Origin: a candidate division Hyd24-12 bacterium UBA6080
GTDB taxonomy: Bacteria > Fermentibacterota > Fermentibacteria > Fermentibacterales > JCC-6
Reading direction: 5' to 3'
DNA: 64,000 nucleotides
NCBI GenBank assembly: GCA_002436025.1
Contig: DIXM01000013.1
Location: forward strand, 186,001 to 250,000
Shown: in pieces, positions 17,043 to 25,706 of the stretch
How positions within the stretch are numbered: position 1 is the stretch's first letter
How the letters are laid out: each line of letters begins with the position of its first letter
The notes under the pieces: model-generated
Told to the model about the DNA's origin: nothing
Database searches by the model: none
What the model saw: only the letters and a program-made list of their open reading frames with translations
Program-made: the position numbers and the translations under genes

Positions 17043-17699
17043 GTGGGTATCCTGAAACCATCGATCGAGACAATGCGCACAGTCACCTCGAAGGGCTACC
17101 CTGGTATCACCCAGAAAATCCGCGACTCCATGGCGATCCCGTCGTTCCTTCATGCAAATCCTCTGGTAAGGTGGCTGGTTTGGCGCAGGTACGAGGTCAT
17201 AAGCAGAATGTGCGGCTTCCGGAAAGGTGAATCAGTGCTCGAGTTCGGCTGTGGTCCGGGTTTTTTTCTTCCGGAACTCTCAGCAAAGGGCTGCAGGATA
17301 ATGGCGCTGGATATCTACCCCCAATACGCCCGAGACCTTTGTGACACACTCGGCATCCAGGCCGTTTTTCCTGAAAACACCTCAGCCATTCCGGACTGCA
17401 CCGTCAACACGATCATCGCCGCTCAGGTGATGGAACACATAGAGAACCCGGCAGAATACTACGCTGAGTTCAGAAGGATTCTTGCACCCGAAGGCAGGCT
17501 GCTGATGTCCCTGCCCACCGAGAGCATCATCTACAAAGCCGGAAGACTTGCCGCAGGCTTCAGCGGGAAGGGTGATTACCACGTGACTGGACTGGACTCC
17601 ATTCTGGAACTGGCTGAATTGTCTGGTTTTGCAAGGACCGAAGAGGTAACGATCCCCTCTCCGTGTTTCGCACTTTACAGGGTGTTCGAACTCAGCTGA
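17043..17699 (+). CDS. Class I SAM-dependent methyltransferase
   Basis: A 218-residue methyltransferase. Motif I is SVLEFGCGPGFF (about 65-75), followed by an acidic ribose-binding position in MALDIYP, AAQVMEHIENPAEYYAEFRRIL (motif IV region) and GRLLMSLP. It belongs to the Methyltransf_11/UbiE-like group; the substrate cannot be told. GTG start. Its stop abuts the ATG of the next gene, and the three genes 17043-20488 form one unit. Context with a glycosyltransferase-like membrane protein suggests a glycan or lipid substrate (inference). Confidence 0.82.
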   Translation: MGILKPSIETMRTVTSKGYPGITQKIRDSMAIPSFLHANPLVRWLVWRRYEVISRMCGFRKGESVLEFGCGPGFFLPELSAKGCRIMALDIYPQYARDLCDTLGIQAVFPENTSAIPDCTVNTIIAAQVMEHIENPAEYYAEFRRILAPEGRLLMSLPTESIIYKAGRLAAGFSGKGDYHVTGLDSILELAELSGFARTEEVTIPSPCFALYRVFELS

Positions 17700-18620
17700 A
17701 TGGAAGGTGCCGCATTGCTTCTGCTACTGCTCTGTTCCGTCCTGAATCTTTTCGAGTTGTTTCCGGACTCTGTTGACTTGATGATCAGGAACGATATTGA
17801 AGACGCATACATCGTATCGATCCACTACATAGTCAACGGAACTTCCACCATGAACGTTGCTCGCCAAACCGGGCCGATCATTCCTGAAGGTTCAGCCACG
17901 GTTCGTTTCCCATACCGTTATCTGGGCAGGATCGTGTTTGTAACCAGCAAAGGTGAGAACTACCGGAAGGTTGCCGTTGCGCTGAACCCGTCGGGTGACA
18001 CGCTTGCAGTGTCGCGAGAGGACAGAGAGTACGGCGGATTCTTTGACGTGATTTTGGGTTCACGGCCGCACGTGATCATGAATAAATCACCAGTCCCCCT
18101 CACTCAGGTTCTTCTTCACAAGGACAGCCTTGTTTCAATGAACCTCATTGGGACAAACCCCCTCATGACTGACGAAACCCTCTTCCTGTGGCTGGACCTC
18201 GACAACATAGTGATCTCCGCCGTTGATATCGAAGGAAACCACTCCGACTCTCTGAACCTGGTCAGGACCGAAACCGACAGCATCAGTGTGATTGGTACTC
18301 TTTCCTTCATGAGGGGCGTTCAGAGGCCGTCGCAGGGGAACATCTGGGTCATCAACGGCATCAACGGTGCGGCCATTAGCGGTATCGAGGTCTACCCGCT
18401 CAAAGATGAACCCTTCTTCTTTGACCTCACTGACACGCCACTCCAACTCTGGCAGTCAGCTGTGATACCATTCGAAGGGGAGATAGAATACCTGATATGC
18501 TCCGATACCGTTGGAAGAAGCTATTCCATAAACTCTGTCGATGAAGCGACCGGAGCTTACCTGGCGGACTGGTGGCACCTCGACTTCGACTACAGCTTCC
18601 CGGAGAGGAGGGACCAGTGA
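17700..18620 (+). CDS. Secreted protein of unknown function, distantly like the repeat-domain lipoproteins
   Basis: A 306-residue protein with a leucine-rich N-terminal export signal (about 4-20) and no lipobox. The rest is beta-rich. Residues about 24-96 and 213-292 follow the same order of elements as the repeat domains of the 12798-16131 cluster: an IRND/VING opening, an I-x-V strand, a P-x-G turn, and a D-x-x-G-R-S-Y close (CSDTVGRSY). This similarity is my own reading and weak. The ATG follows the methyltransferase stop directly, and its TGA overlaps the next start as GTGA. Confidence 0.6.
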   Translation: MEGAALLLLLLCSVLNLFELFPDSVDLMIRNDIEDAYIVSIHYIVNGTSTMNVARQTGPIIPEGSATVRFPYRYLGRIVFVTSKGENYRKVAVALNPSGDTLAVSREDREYGGFFDVILGSRPHVIMNKSPVPLTQVLLHKDSLVSMNLIGTNPLMTDETLFLWLDLDNIVISAVDIEGNHSDSLNLVRTETDSISVIGTLSFMRGVQRPSQGNIWVINGINGAAISGIEVYPLKDEPFFFDLTDTPLQLWQSAVIPFEGEIEYLICSDTVGRSYSINSVDEATGAYLADWWHLDFDYSFPERRDQ

Positions 18621-20488
18621 ACGACTGGATGAGCCCCCTGGCCTTTTTTCAGACCATGGCCAGAGTTGCCGTAGTCTGGCTTGCATTCTACGGCGCCGGA
18701 AAGCTCTTGAGAAAACCTCTGAGGATCGACTCCGTTTTTCCCCTTCTTCCCCCGGAACTTCTTGGCATGCTAGCCTTCGTAATGCTCACAGTTCCGCTTT
18801 CACTGCTGGGCATCATGAACCGGACACTGTGCCCTCTCTTTCTGGTGGTACTCGCAATACCGGGTACGCTGTTCGCCTACGGTGAACTTCGTGACAGGTT
18901 CTCATGGAAGAAGCCCGGGGTTCTGAAGACAGTGCTCACCCTCTTCCTCGTTTTAGTGATGCTTCTGAACTTTGCAAACGCATCGATGCCGAACCTCGCC
19001 TTCGACGACCCTCTGATAACGTATGCGGTGCAGCCCGACAGGTGGCTGAACGCGGGCCGAATCTACTGGCTTGAGGAAACGGGCTTCTCGGGCTTTCCAC
19101 TCCTTTATGAAATGACCGCAGTATGGCCGGCATCGCTCTCGGTAGACAGGATGAACCAACTCAGCGTGCTTCAGGTGTTCCAGATGAGCCTGCTCATGGT
19201 GACCGTTCTCAGAGGCCTTTCACTTCTGAGGGTAAAAAAGAACCTCTGGCTTCCAGTCTCCATCATCATCCTTCAAACAACCGCGATGTACAATTGGTGC
19301 TCTATGGCGAAGACCGACACCATGGCCATCATGTTCTGCACTCTCGCACTTGTCTCTGCGGTCAGGCAGAAGGAAAAGGGTTATGAGGGATCTCCACTCT
19401 CATCCTGGCTCTACATGGGGATGACCCTTGCCACCAAACAGACCGCGATAATCGCTCTTGTGCCTTTCCTGCTCTACTCGGCGGGCAGTTTTTTCAGGTA
19501 CACCATTAAGTGGAAGGCGCTCGCCCTCGCAGCTTTCGTTGCCTTTCCAGGAGCCTACGCCGTACGGACGATGCTGAAGACTGGAAGCCCGACCTACCCA
19601 GTTTACCCGGTACGCTCAATGGTGAGTGAGGGGTGGGAGCTGGTCGAACCGCCCGAGAACACAACGGTGAACACAAGGTCATCATACCTCTACGAACACA
19701 AGGACTTCCCGTTGGCCAAGCACATAGGCATCTTCTTCGCCTACATGGAGGGCAACTTCCTCCTCCTTCTGGCGGGTGTGGCTACGGCCCTCTTACTTGG
19801 AAGATGGCGCGACGCAGGGCTTTCGGTGCCCCTGCTCGTCTACAGCGCCGTTGCCATTGCCGTCTTCTGGCCCCCATGGTGGGGAGCCAAGTACTCGATA
19901 CTGGTCTACCCTTTCGCTGCGATCCTTGGAGCCAGACTGCTTTCAAACTCCAGGGCGGCGATGGCAATTGCGTGCATCCTGGTCATCCCTTCGTTCATCA
20001 TCCCCGGATTCGTGATCGTCGCCGGTGACGGCAGACACTTCGAGTACCGCAGAACGGTTGTACAATCGATATTGCAGGGAAGCTGGCAAACCGAATCGGG
20101 CTACAGGATGTGGATGTCGACTCCGGAAGGCATGACCCACATGTGGGCCAACAGCGCTTTGCCCCGCGAATCCGTCATCCTCTCACTGCACGAGGAAAAG
20201 CGCTACTTCTTCGACGGAGAAGTGGTGGTGGGATGGCGCCACGCGGCCGGTCAGAGGCTCTACCTAATGAACAGCTTGGAAGAGGAACTTGCGATCCTCG
20301 ACACCCTTGGCGTCGATTATGTGGGCTTTTACCGGGACAATCCGGCCGTTCTCGACCAGGAGCGGAAGCTAATGATACTCGATCACATAGGCATGGGTGA
20401 GATCCTTGAACCGGTGGTGGTTATCAGCGGAGGCTACCTTCTGTGCAGATACAACCCCCCGAACGTTCCGGCCGGTCCGCAAAGATGA
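18617..20488 (+). CDS. Polytopic membrane protein, glycosyltransferase-39/ArnT-like
   Basis: A 623-residue protein with roughly ten hydrophobic segments through residue 470 and a soluble C-terminal region (about 480-623). The layout resembles GT-C/PMT family glycosyltransferases that use polyprenyl-linked sugars, including an early luminal loop with acidic residues (NLAFDDPLITY, about 128-140), where the catalytic Asp usually lies. I see no diagnostic motif beyond this. GTG start at 18617 with GAGGAGGGA upstream, overlapping the preceding stop by four bases. It ends one base before the convergent pilin. Confidence 0.6.
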   Translation: MNDWMSPLAFFQTMARVAVVWLAFYGAGKLLRKPLRIDSVFPLLPPELLGMLAFVMLTVPLSLLGIMNRTLCPLFLVVLAIPGTLFAYGELRDRFSWKKPGVLKTVLTLFLVLVMLLNFANASMPNLAFDDPLITYAVQPDRWLNAGRIYWLEETGFSGFPLLYEMTAVWPASLSVDRMNQLSVLQVFQMSLLMVTVLRGLSLLRVKKNLWLPVSIIILQTTAMYNWCSMAKTDTMAIMFCTLALVSAVRQKEKGYEGSPLSSWLYMGMTLATKQTAIIALVPFLLYSAGSFFRYTIKWKALALAAFVAFPGAYAVRTMLKTGSPTYPVYPVRSMVSEGWELVEPPENTTVNTRSSYLYEHKDFPLAKHIGIFFAYMEGNFLLLLAGVATALLLGRWRDAGLSVPLLVYSAVAIAVFWPPWWGAKYSILVYPFAAILGARLLSNSRAAMAIACILVIPSFIIPGFVIVAGDGRHFEYRRTVVQSILQGSWQTESGYRMWMSTPEGMTHMWANSALPRESVILSLHEEKRYFFDGEVVVGWRHAAGQRLYLMNSLEEELAILDTLGVDYVGFYRDNPAVLDQERKLMILDHIGMGEILEPVVVISGGYLLCRYNPPNVPAGPQR

Positions 20489-20489
20489 T

Positions 20490-20870
20490 TCAGTTGAAAT
20501 CCTGCCAGGAAGCTATACCGTTGTCGATCTGCCCGTGGCTTGGTGCGGCCTGGGGGCAGGTGATTGTGAAGCTGGCTGAAGGGTCGAGGTAAAGAGCAAC
20601 AACTGTGATCACATGAGGTGTGTTGCTGCCAGGGCACACGATGCCCACAAGGTTCAGGTCGGCAAGAAGGTCAGTGTACATTCCGTTGGTTGAGAAGTAG
20701 ATCACTTCCTGGCTGGCAATGGTTCGCATGTTGGCCCGGCAGGCGTTTCTTCTGGCTGCTTCGGAAATGTCGTTGAACTTGGGAATTGCGATTGCGGCGA
20801 GAATGCCTATTATCACAACCACTATCATCAGTTCTATCAGCGTGAATCCTCTTACCTTAAAACTTTTCAC
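20490..20870 (-). CDS. Type IV pilin-like protein 2
   Basis: A 126-residue prepilin: short basic leader, cleavage site G/FTLIE with the conserved Glu at +5, then the hydrophobic helix MIVVVIIGILAAIAIPKF. The globular part is short and contains RANMRTIASQEVIYF, TNGMYTD and three cysteines; it ends HGQIDNGIASWQDFN. GTG start with AAGGAGGGG upstream. It is a close paralogue of the neighbouring pilin and has its own sigma-54 promoter at 20905-20921. A minor pilin or alternative major pilin is likely. Confidence 0.9.
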   Translation of the reverse strand: MKSFKVRGFTLIELMIVVVIIGILAAIAIPKFNDISEAARRNACRANMRTIASQEVIYFSTNGMYTDLLADLNLVGIVCPGSNTPHVITVVALYLDPSASFTITCPQAAPSHGQIDNGIASWQDFN

Positions 20871-20904
20871 AACCCCTCCTTACGTGCCCCTTTATCAGAA
20901 CGAA

Positions 20905-20921
20905 AGCAAAAATGTTGCCAG
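20905..20921 (-). promoter_or_regulatory. Sigma-54 promoter upstream of pilin 2
   Basis: Minus-strand CTGGCAACATTTTTGCT matches the -24/-12 consensus YTGGCACG-N4-TTGCW with GG and GC at the correct spacing. It lies 34 bases before the pilin start. Confidence 0.75.
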
Positions 20922-20949
20922 CCATTTCTGCGGGACCCGGCGAAGGTAC

Positions 20950-20986
20950 AAAAAAAGGGGGGGGGGCAAATCCCCCCCCCCCCAGA
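20950..20986 (-). terminator. Terminator after pilin 1 (G/C homopolymer hairpin)
   Basis: On the minus strand a run of 12 G, a GATTTG-type loop, a run of 10 C and then seven T form a rho-independent terminator. It begins about 12 bases after the pilin 1 stop and separates pilin 1 from pilin 2. Confidence 0.85.
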
Positions 20987-20997
20987 AAACATGACGG

Positions 20998-21366
20998 TTA
21001 GTTGAAGTCCTGCCAGGAGGCGATACCGTTGTCGATCTGGCCATGGCTGGGAGTGTTCGGGCATGTGATGGTGAAGCTCGCGGAAGGATCGAGACCAAGG
21101 TCGGCCACTGCCAGAGTATGGGCAGCGTTGGCGCCGGGGCAGACAATGCCCGTGAGACCAAGGTCAGCAAGCTGATCAGTGTACACTCCGCTGGTGGCGA
21201 AGTAGATGACTTCCTGGCTGGCGATGGTGCGCATGTTGGCGCGGCAGGCGTTCCTCTTGGCGGCCTCGGAAACATCGTTGAACTTGGGAATGGCGATGGC
21301 AGCGAGGATGCCGATGATGACCACAACGATCATGAGCTCGATCAGGGTGAAGCCCTTTTTCTTCAT
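20998..21366 (-). CDS. Type IV pilin-like protein 1 (probable major pilin)
   Basis: A 122-residue prepilin with leader MKKKG, cleavage before FTLIE, and the same hydrophobic helix and globular segment as pilin 2 (RANMRTIASQEVIYF, SGVYTD, ending HGQIDNGIASWQDFN). Start ATG 21366 with AAGGAG upstream; the longer in-frame extension crosses the promoter. Codons favour C-ending forms, suggesting high expression. It has a sigma-54 promoter and a strong terminator of its own, as expected for a monocistronic major pilin. Confidence 0.92.
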   Translation of the reverse strand: MKKKGFTLIELMIVVVIIGILAAIAIPKFNDVSEAAKRNACRANMRTIASQEVIYFATSGVYTDQLADLGLTGIVCPGANAAHTLAVADLGLDPSASFTITCPNTPSHGQIDNGIASWQDFN

Positions 21367-21419
21367 TTCATACTCCTTCTCTTCGGTTATGTCCGGACGG
21401 ACAACTGCGCTGTTGTTTA

Positions 21420-21436
21420 TGCAAACCGCTTGCCAG
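21420..21436 (-). promoter_or_regulatory. Sigma-54 promoter upstream of pilin 1
   Basis: Minus-strand CTGGCAAGCGGTTTGCA matches YTGGCACG-N4-TTGCW with one mismatch. It lies about 54 bases before the pilin start, directly downstream of the sigma-54 activator gene that probably controls it. Confidence 0.8.
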
Positions 21437-21515
21437 CGCGTCAAGCTCTTTTATATCACCAACAAAGTACAATAACACATCAAATACTGATGTCGTGTTG
21501 CATTCTGCAACTGTG

Positions 21516-22877
21516 CTACTGCATTCCGTACCTGCCAAGCTTCCTGTGAAGCGTGCTTGCGTTGATGCCAAGCAACTCGGCAGCCTTTGTCTTGTTGCCA
21601 CCTGCCCTATGCTCGAGGGTGTAAAGTATCCATGCCTTTTCAACCTCTTCAAGGTTCGATGGTAGAACGTTGTTGTGCTCCTCCCGGCGCTCTTCTGGCT
21701 TTTCCAACCTGTCTGCGCCCCTGAAGTGGGCCGGGTGGTGTTCGGGCCTAATCGTTTCTTCGGTGGTCATCACGCAGAGGCGTTCGACCAGGTTCTCGAG
21801 TTCCCTTACATTGCCGGGCCAGCTTCTGTCCTCGAGGATCTGAAGGGTCTCTTCAGAAAAACCCTTCTGAAAGCCGCCCCTTCTTATGAAGTGGTCCACA
21901 AGGGGTCTGATGTCGTCCCTTCTTTCCCGCAGGGCGGGAACCCTGAGGGGGATCACGTTGAGCCTGTAGAAGAGGTCTTCCCTGAATTCGTTGTTCGCCA
22001 CCATTCTTTCAAGGTCGCGGTTGGTGGCGCATACGAGCCTTGCCCTGAAAGGGAGGGTGACATTGCCGCCCACCGGGCGGATTTGCCTCTCCTGAAGGGC
22101 ACGGAGAAGCTTGACCTGAAGTTCCCGGTCCATCTCGCTGATCTCGTCGAGGAAGAAGGTGCCCTCGCCGGCGGCGGTCATCAGCCCCTCCTTGTCACGG
22201 TGGGCGCCGGTGAAGCTGCCCTTCATGTGGCCGAAGAGCTCGCTCTCCAGAAGGTTTTTGGAGAGGCTTCCGCAGTTCACGCCAAGGAACGGCTTGTCCG
22301 CCCTGTGGCTGTTGTAGTGAAGGGCTTTCGCTATGAGCTCTTTGCCTGTTCCGCTCTCGCCTGTGATGAGGACCGTGCTTGGCTGATCGGCAACTTTTCT
22401 GACACTTTCGAGAAGGGCGAGCATGGGTTCGGATTTGCCTACTATGCCGGAGAAATCGAACTCCCTTTTCACCTCGGTGCGGAGCCTGGCGTTCTCGGTC
22501 TTCACCTGGCGCTGGTTGAGGGCCTTCTCGATGGCCAGCAGGATCTGTTCGGCCCTGAAGGGCTTTACAAGGTAGTCCTCCACGCCCTCCCTGATGGCTT
22601 TGACAGCTGTTTCAACGCTGGAATAGGCCGTGATGAGAATGCCCGCCATTTCGGGGTTGTGCTTTCTAAGAGTGCCGAACAGCTCAAGACCCGTCATTCC
22701 CGGCATGCGTATGTCGGTTATGAGAACCCTGGGATGGTTTGCTTGGGCCCACTTCTGTGCATCGAGGGGGCTTTGGAAACAGTAAACATCGTACCCGTTC
22801 TCTTCAAGCAGCAGGCCCAGCCACTCCAGCATTGGCTTTTCGTCATCCACGAGAAGGATGCCTGGTCTATCCTCCAT
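21516..22877 (-). CDS. Sigma-54-dependent response regulator, PilR-like
   Basis: A 453-residue NtrC-family activator. The receiver domain (1-120) has acidic D11/D12 and phospho-acceptor D55. The AAA+ domain (about 145-380) has Walker A GESGTGKE, ESELFGHMKGSFTGA and the Walker B segment GTFFLDEI. The C-terminal Fis-type helix-turn-helix ends NKTKAAELLGINASTLHRKL. The sigma-54 contact loop reads GSFTGA rather than GAFTGA. It overlaps the sensor kinase gene by 11 bases and precedes the pilins, so PilR is the natural reading. Confidence 0.88.
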   Translation of the reverse strand: MEDRPGILLVDDEKPMLEWLGLLLEENGYDVYCFQSPLDAQKWAQANHPRVLITDIRMPGMTGLELFGTLRKHNPEMAGILITAYSSVETAVKAIREGVEDYLVKPFRAEQILLAIEKALNQRQVKTENARLRTEVKREFDFSGIVGKSEPMLALLESVRKVADQPSTVLITGESGTGKELIAKALHYNSHRADKPFLGVNCGSLSKNLLESELFGHMKGSFTGAHRDKEGLMTAAGEGTFFLDEISEMDRELQVKLLRALQERQIRPVGGNVTLPFRARLVCATNRDLERMVANNEFREDLFYRLNVIPLRVPALRERRDDIRPLVDHFIRRGGFQKGFSEETLQILEDRSWPGNVRELENLVERLCVMTTEETIRPEHHPAHFRGADRLEKPEERREEHNNVLPSNLEEVEKAWILYTLEHRAGGNKTKAAELLGINASTLHRKLGRYGMQ

Positions 22878-24438
22878 TGCCCTCCCCCTGAACTGGAAGG
22901 ATCAGTGATGCCGTCAACCCGCCCTGAGGCCGGTTCTTTATTTCCATTCGTCCCCCGTGTTCCTGCGCTATCTTTCTGCAGACGTATAGCCCCAGTCCCG
23001 TCCCCTCGGTCTTGGTTGTATAGAAAGGTTCCCAGACCCTGTCCAGCCTTCCCGCGGGAATGCCTTGGCCGTTGTCGGCCACGCTGAGCCTCACTTCGTC
23101 ACCTTCCCTTGTCAGGTCAACCTCCACCAGTCCCCCGGGCTGGTCAACCAGGGCTTCGACAGCGTTACGCAGCATGTTGTTCAGAGCCTGACCCAGGCGC
23201 ATCTGGTTGCCCAGCACCGTCACGGCCTGGTCATGCCTTGGGAATGAGATGGTGACCCCGCCCGCGAAACCGTGAATGGCCGACTCCACTGCTTCCATGG
23301 CGAAAGAGGTCAAATCCATGGGATCGTGCGGAAAATCATCGGTATCCCGGGCAAGGCTGAGGTAGCCGTCAATCAGTTCCGAAACCCTTCGGGACTGGCT
23401 GACAATGATGCCTGTCATTCTATCCGCCTTGTCGCTGGGAAGCTTTCCCGAACTGAGCAATTCAGCGGCGCCACTTATGGATGCGAGGGGGTTCCTTATC
23501 TCGTGGGCCAGGGTTGCGCTAAGCCTGCCCACTATGGCCAGACGCTTGCGTTCCTCGAGGGCGGCCCTGAGATTGGCGGCCTCGGTAATATCGCTGAGAA
23601 CGACGATAACGCCGTTCTCAGCCTCGGACCGGCTGAAGCGGCAGTTTATGATCCGTCCGTCAATGACCATCTCAATGGTCTCGGGCGCTTTTTCGTCTGC
23701 GAGGAACTGCGCTATTGCGCTTTCGAGGGGCGTGCCCTGAAGAATTCCGTTTTCCCGGCCGGGAAGGCCCAGAATGTCCACCGCGGCAGGGTTTGCCTGG
23801 AGAAGGTTGCCCCGGGAATCCACCACTACAACTCCGTCCCTGAGGTTTTCGAGAACCTTTCTGGACCTTGCCCTGAGTTCGGCCAGATTGTTGAGAACAT
23901 CCTGGAGCTTGCCGGTTTCGGAGTAGAGCATTCTACCCAGAATCCCCCCGGTCACGCCGGATGCGAAGAACAAGGCCGCGTCAAGCGCAGCCTGGGCCAG
24001 CAGGTAGTTTGTGGTGAGCTTGTACTGGCCGGCCGCGATTAATGTGCCGACCATCTCGCTCTTCGCCGAAGGGGGCCCGAAGATGGTGAAGAAAATGCTT
24101 CCCGCAAGGACGACGGTTGTTGTGGCCGCCGCAGTGAACCCGCCCCTTGTGCCCAGGTAAAAGCCATAGGCGAAGGCGTGAACAGCCATGAATGCTATGA
24201 ATGGGCTTTCTATACCCCGGGAGACGGCCATTATGGTTCCCAGGGCCAGAGCGTCGAGAACACAAAGCAGGTAGTACGGCCAACGGGCTTCTGGCTTCCT
24301 TCTCATCAGGGGGGTTGTGATTATGGTTGCCATGACTACCGCTGAACCCACTGAGATGAAAACCGGGCCAAGGTTGTCACGTTGAAGCAGGAACGCCCCG
24401 GCGACCGATAGCATTCCGAGAACGGCGAGGCGCCCCAC
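22867..24438 (-). CDS. Membrane sensor histidine kinase, PilS-like
   Basis: A 523-residue kinase. About six hydrophobic segments fill residues 1-180, followed by a PAS domain (about 195-300, with LRDGVVVVDSRGNLLQANPAA), HisKA with HEIRNPLASISGA, and HATPase_c with NMLRNAVEAL, DNGQGIP and TGLGLYV. The architecture matches PilS. GTG start at 24438; no clear Shine-Dalgarno is visible and an earlier in-frame stop lies at 24501-24499, so the start is uncertain by up to about 20 codons. It lies between pilC and the regulator. Confidence 0.87.
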   Translation of the reverse strand: MGRLAVLGMLSVAGAFLLQRDNLGPVFISVGSAVVMATIITTPLMRRKPEARWPYYLLCVLDALALGTIMAVSRGIESPFIAFMAVHAFAYGFYLGTRGGFTAAATTTVVLAGSIFFTIFGPPSAKSEMVGTLIAAGQYKLTTNYLLAQAALDAALFFASGVTGGILGRMLYSETGKLQDVLNNLAELRARSRKVLENLRDGVVVVDSRGNLLQANPAAVDILGLPGRENGILQGTPLESAIAQFLADEKAPETIEMVIDGRIINCRFSRSEAENGVIVVLSDITEAANLRAALEERKRLAIVGRLSATLAHEIRNPLASISGAAELLSSGKLPSDKADRMTGIIVSQSRRVSELIDGYLSLARDTDDFPHDPMDLTSFAMEAVESAIHGFAGGVTISFPRHDQAVTVLGNQMRLGQALNNMLRNAVEALVDQPGGLVEVDLTREGDEVRLSVADNGQGIPAGRLDRVWEPFYTTKTEGTGLGLYVCRKIAQEHGGRMEIKNRPQGGLTASLILPVQGEGNGG

Positions 24439-24490
24439 CTGAAGCCAGGTGCGGCGCCTCGGGCTTATGCTGAGGCGGTCTTTCGCCGTG

Positions 24491-25696
24491 TCAGTTCCCT
24501 ACAGCCTGGATCATGTCGAAGATGGGCAGGTACATGGCTATGACAAGTGCGCCCACGAAGCCGCCCAGGAAAACTATCATCACAGGCTCGAGGGTACTGG
24601 CCAGACCCGCAACTGCGGTGTTCACTTCCTCGTCGTAGAAGTCGGCTATCTTTATGAGCATCTCGTCGAGACCGCCGGTCTCCTCGCCCACCGATATCAT
24701 CTGGGTAACCATGGTTGGGAACACGCCGGAAGACTCGAGGGGCCCCGATATGTTCTCGCCCCCGGAGATGCTTATGCGGGCGTTCTGGATGGCTTCTGAT
24801 ATCACCACGTTGCCCGATGTCTTTGCCGTTATGGCCAATCCGTCGAGTATTGCCACACCGCTTGAGATAAGGGTGCCCAGGGTTCTGGTGAACCTGGCGA
24901 TTGACATCTTGCGGTTCAGAATGCCAAAGATGGGAAGGGATATCTTCAGCGTGTCGATGAATTTCCTTCCACCCGGAGTTTTCTGGAAGATGTTGTAGAG
25001 GATGGAAAAGCCGACCACACCGATGATTATGAACAGGATGTTCTTCTGAACGAACTCGGACATGTCCACCACCATCTGTGTCATGGCTGGAAGCTCGCCC
25101 CCGAGATCGGTGAACATCTGCTGGAAGATGGGGATGACAAAAAGCAGCATGGCGAGCGTGGCCAGGATGACAACTATGAGGACCACCATGGGGTACATCA
25201 TGGCGCTTTTTATCTTGGAGTTCAGGGCTGCGCTGCTTTCGAGGTATTCGGCGAGCCTGCCGAGGATGGTGTCGAGGATACCGCCCTGCTCACCGGCGGA
25301 GACCATGTTGCAGTAAAGCTCGTTGAATACCTTGGGGTGCTTGCCAAGGGCTTCGGCCAGAGTGCCGCCCTTTTCGACCTCGCTCGTGATGTCGGCGATG
25401 ATGTCTTTGAAAATAGAGTTGTCCTGCTGCCTTGCGAGGATCTGGAGGCAGTTGACCAGGGGGAGACCCGCGTTGATCATGACCGAGAACTGCCTGGTGA
25501 AGGTTGCCAGTTCCTTGTTCTTCACGCCGGAGCCGATGACTCCGTACTTGGCCATGTCGAAGCCGCCCTTGACCACGGTGACCGTGATGCCCCTGCGCTC
25601 GAGAAGTTCCTGGGCTTCCTTCTTGTTCTTGCCGGCTATGGTTCCGGAGAGCGTTCTGCCCTGCCTGTTTGTACCTTGCCAGTGAAACTCGGCCAT
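24491..25696 (-). CDS. pilC: Type IV pilus inner-membrane platform protein PilC
   Basis: A 401-residue T2SF-family protein that anchors the assembly ATPase at the inner membrane. It has two repeats of the T2SF domain (each with FTRQ/FTRT near the start and an AGEQGG or GEETGG motif) and three strong membrane segments, with the signature GGALVIAMYLPIFDM-type C-terminus. I chose ATG 25696 (GGGGGG upstream) over the GTG two codons earlier. It lies ten bases after the pilT stop. Confidence 0.94.
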   Translation of the reverse strand: MAEFHWQGTNRQGRTLSGTIAGKNKKEAQELLERRGITVTVVKGGFDMAKYGVIGSGVKNKELATFTRQFSVMINAGLPLVNCLQILARQQDNSIFKDIIADITSEVEKGGTLAEALGKHPKVFNELYCNMVSAGEQGGILDTILGRLAEYLESSAALNSKIKSAMMYPMVVLIVVILATLAMLLFVIPIFQQMFTDLGGELPAMTQMVVDMSEFVQKNILFIIIGVVGFSILYNIFQKTPGGRKFIDTLKISLPIFGILNRKMSIARFTRTLGTLISSGVAILDGLAITAKTSGNVVISEAIQNARISISGGENISGPLESSGVFPTMVTQMISVGEETGGLDEMLIKIADFYDEEVNTAVAGLASTLEPVMIVFLGGFVGALVIAMYLPIFDMIQAVGN

Positions 25697-25706
25697 GTGC
25701 ACCCCC

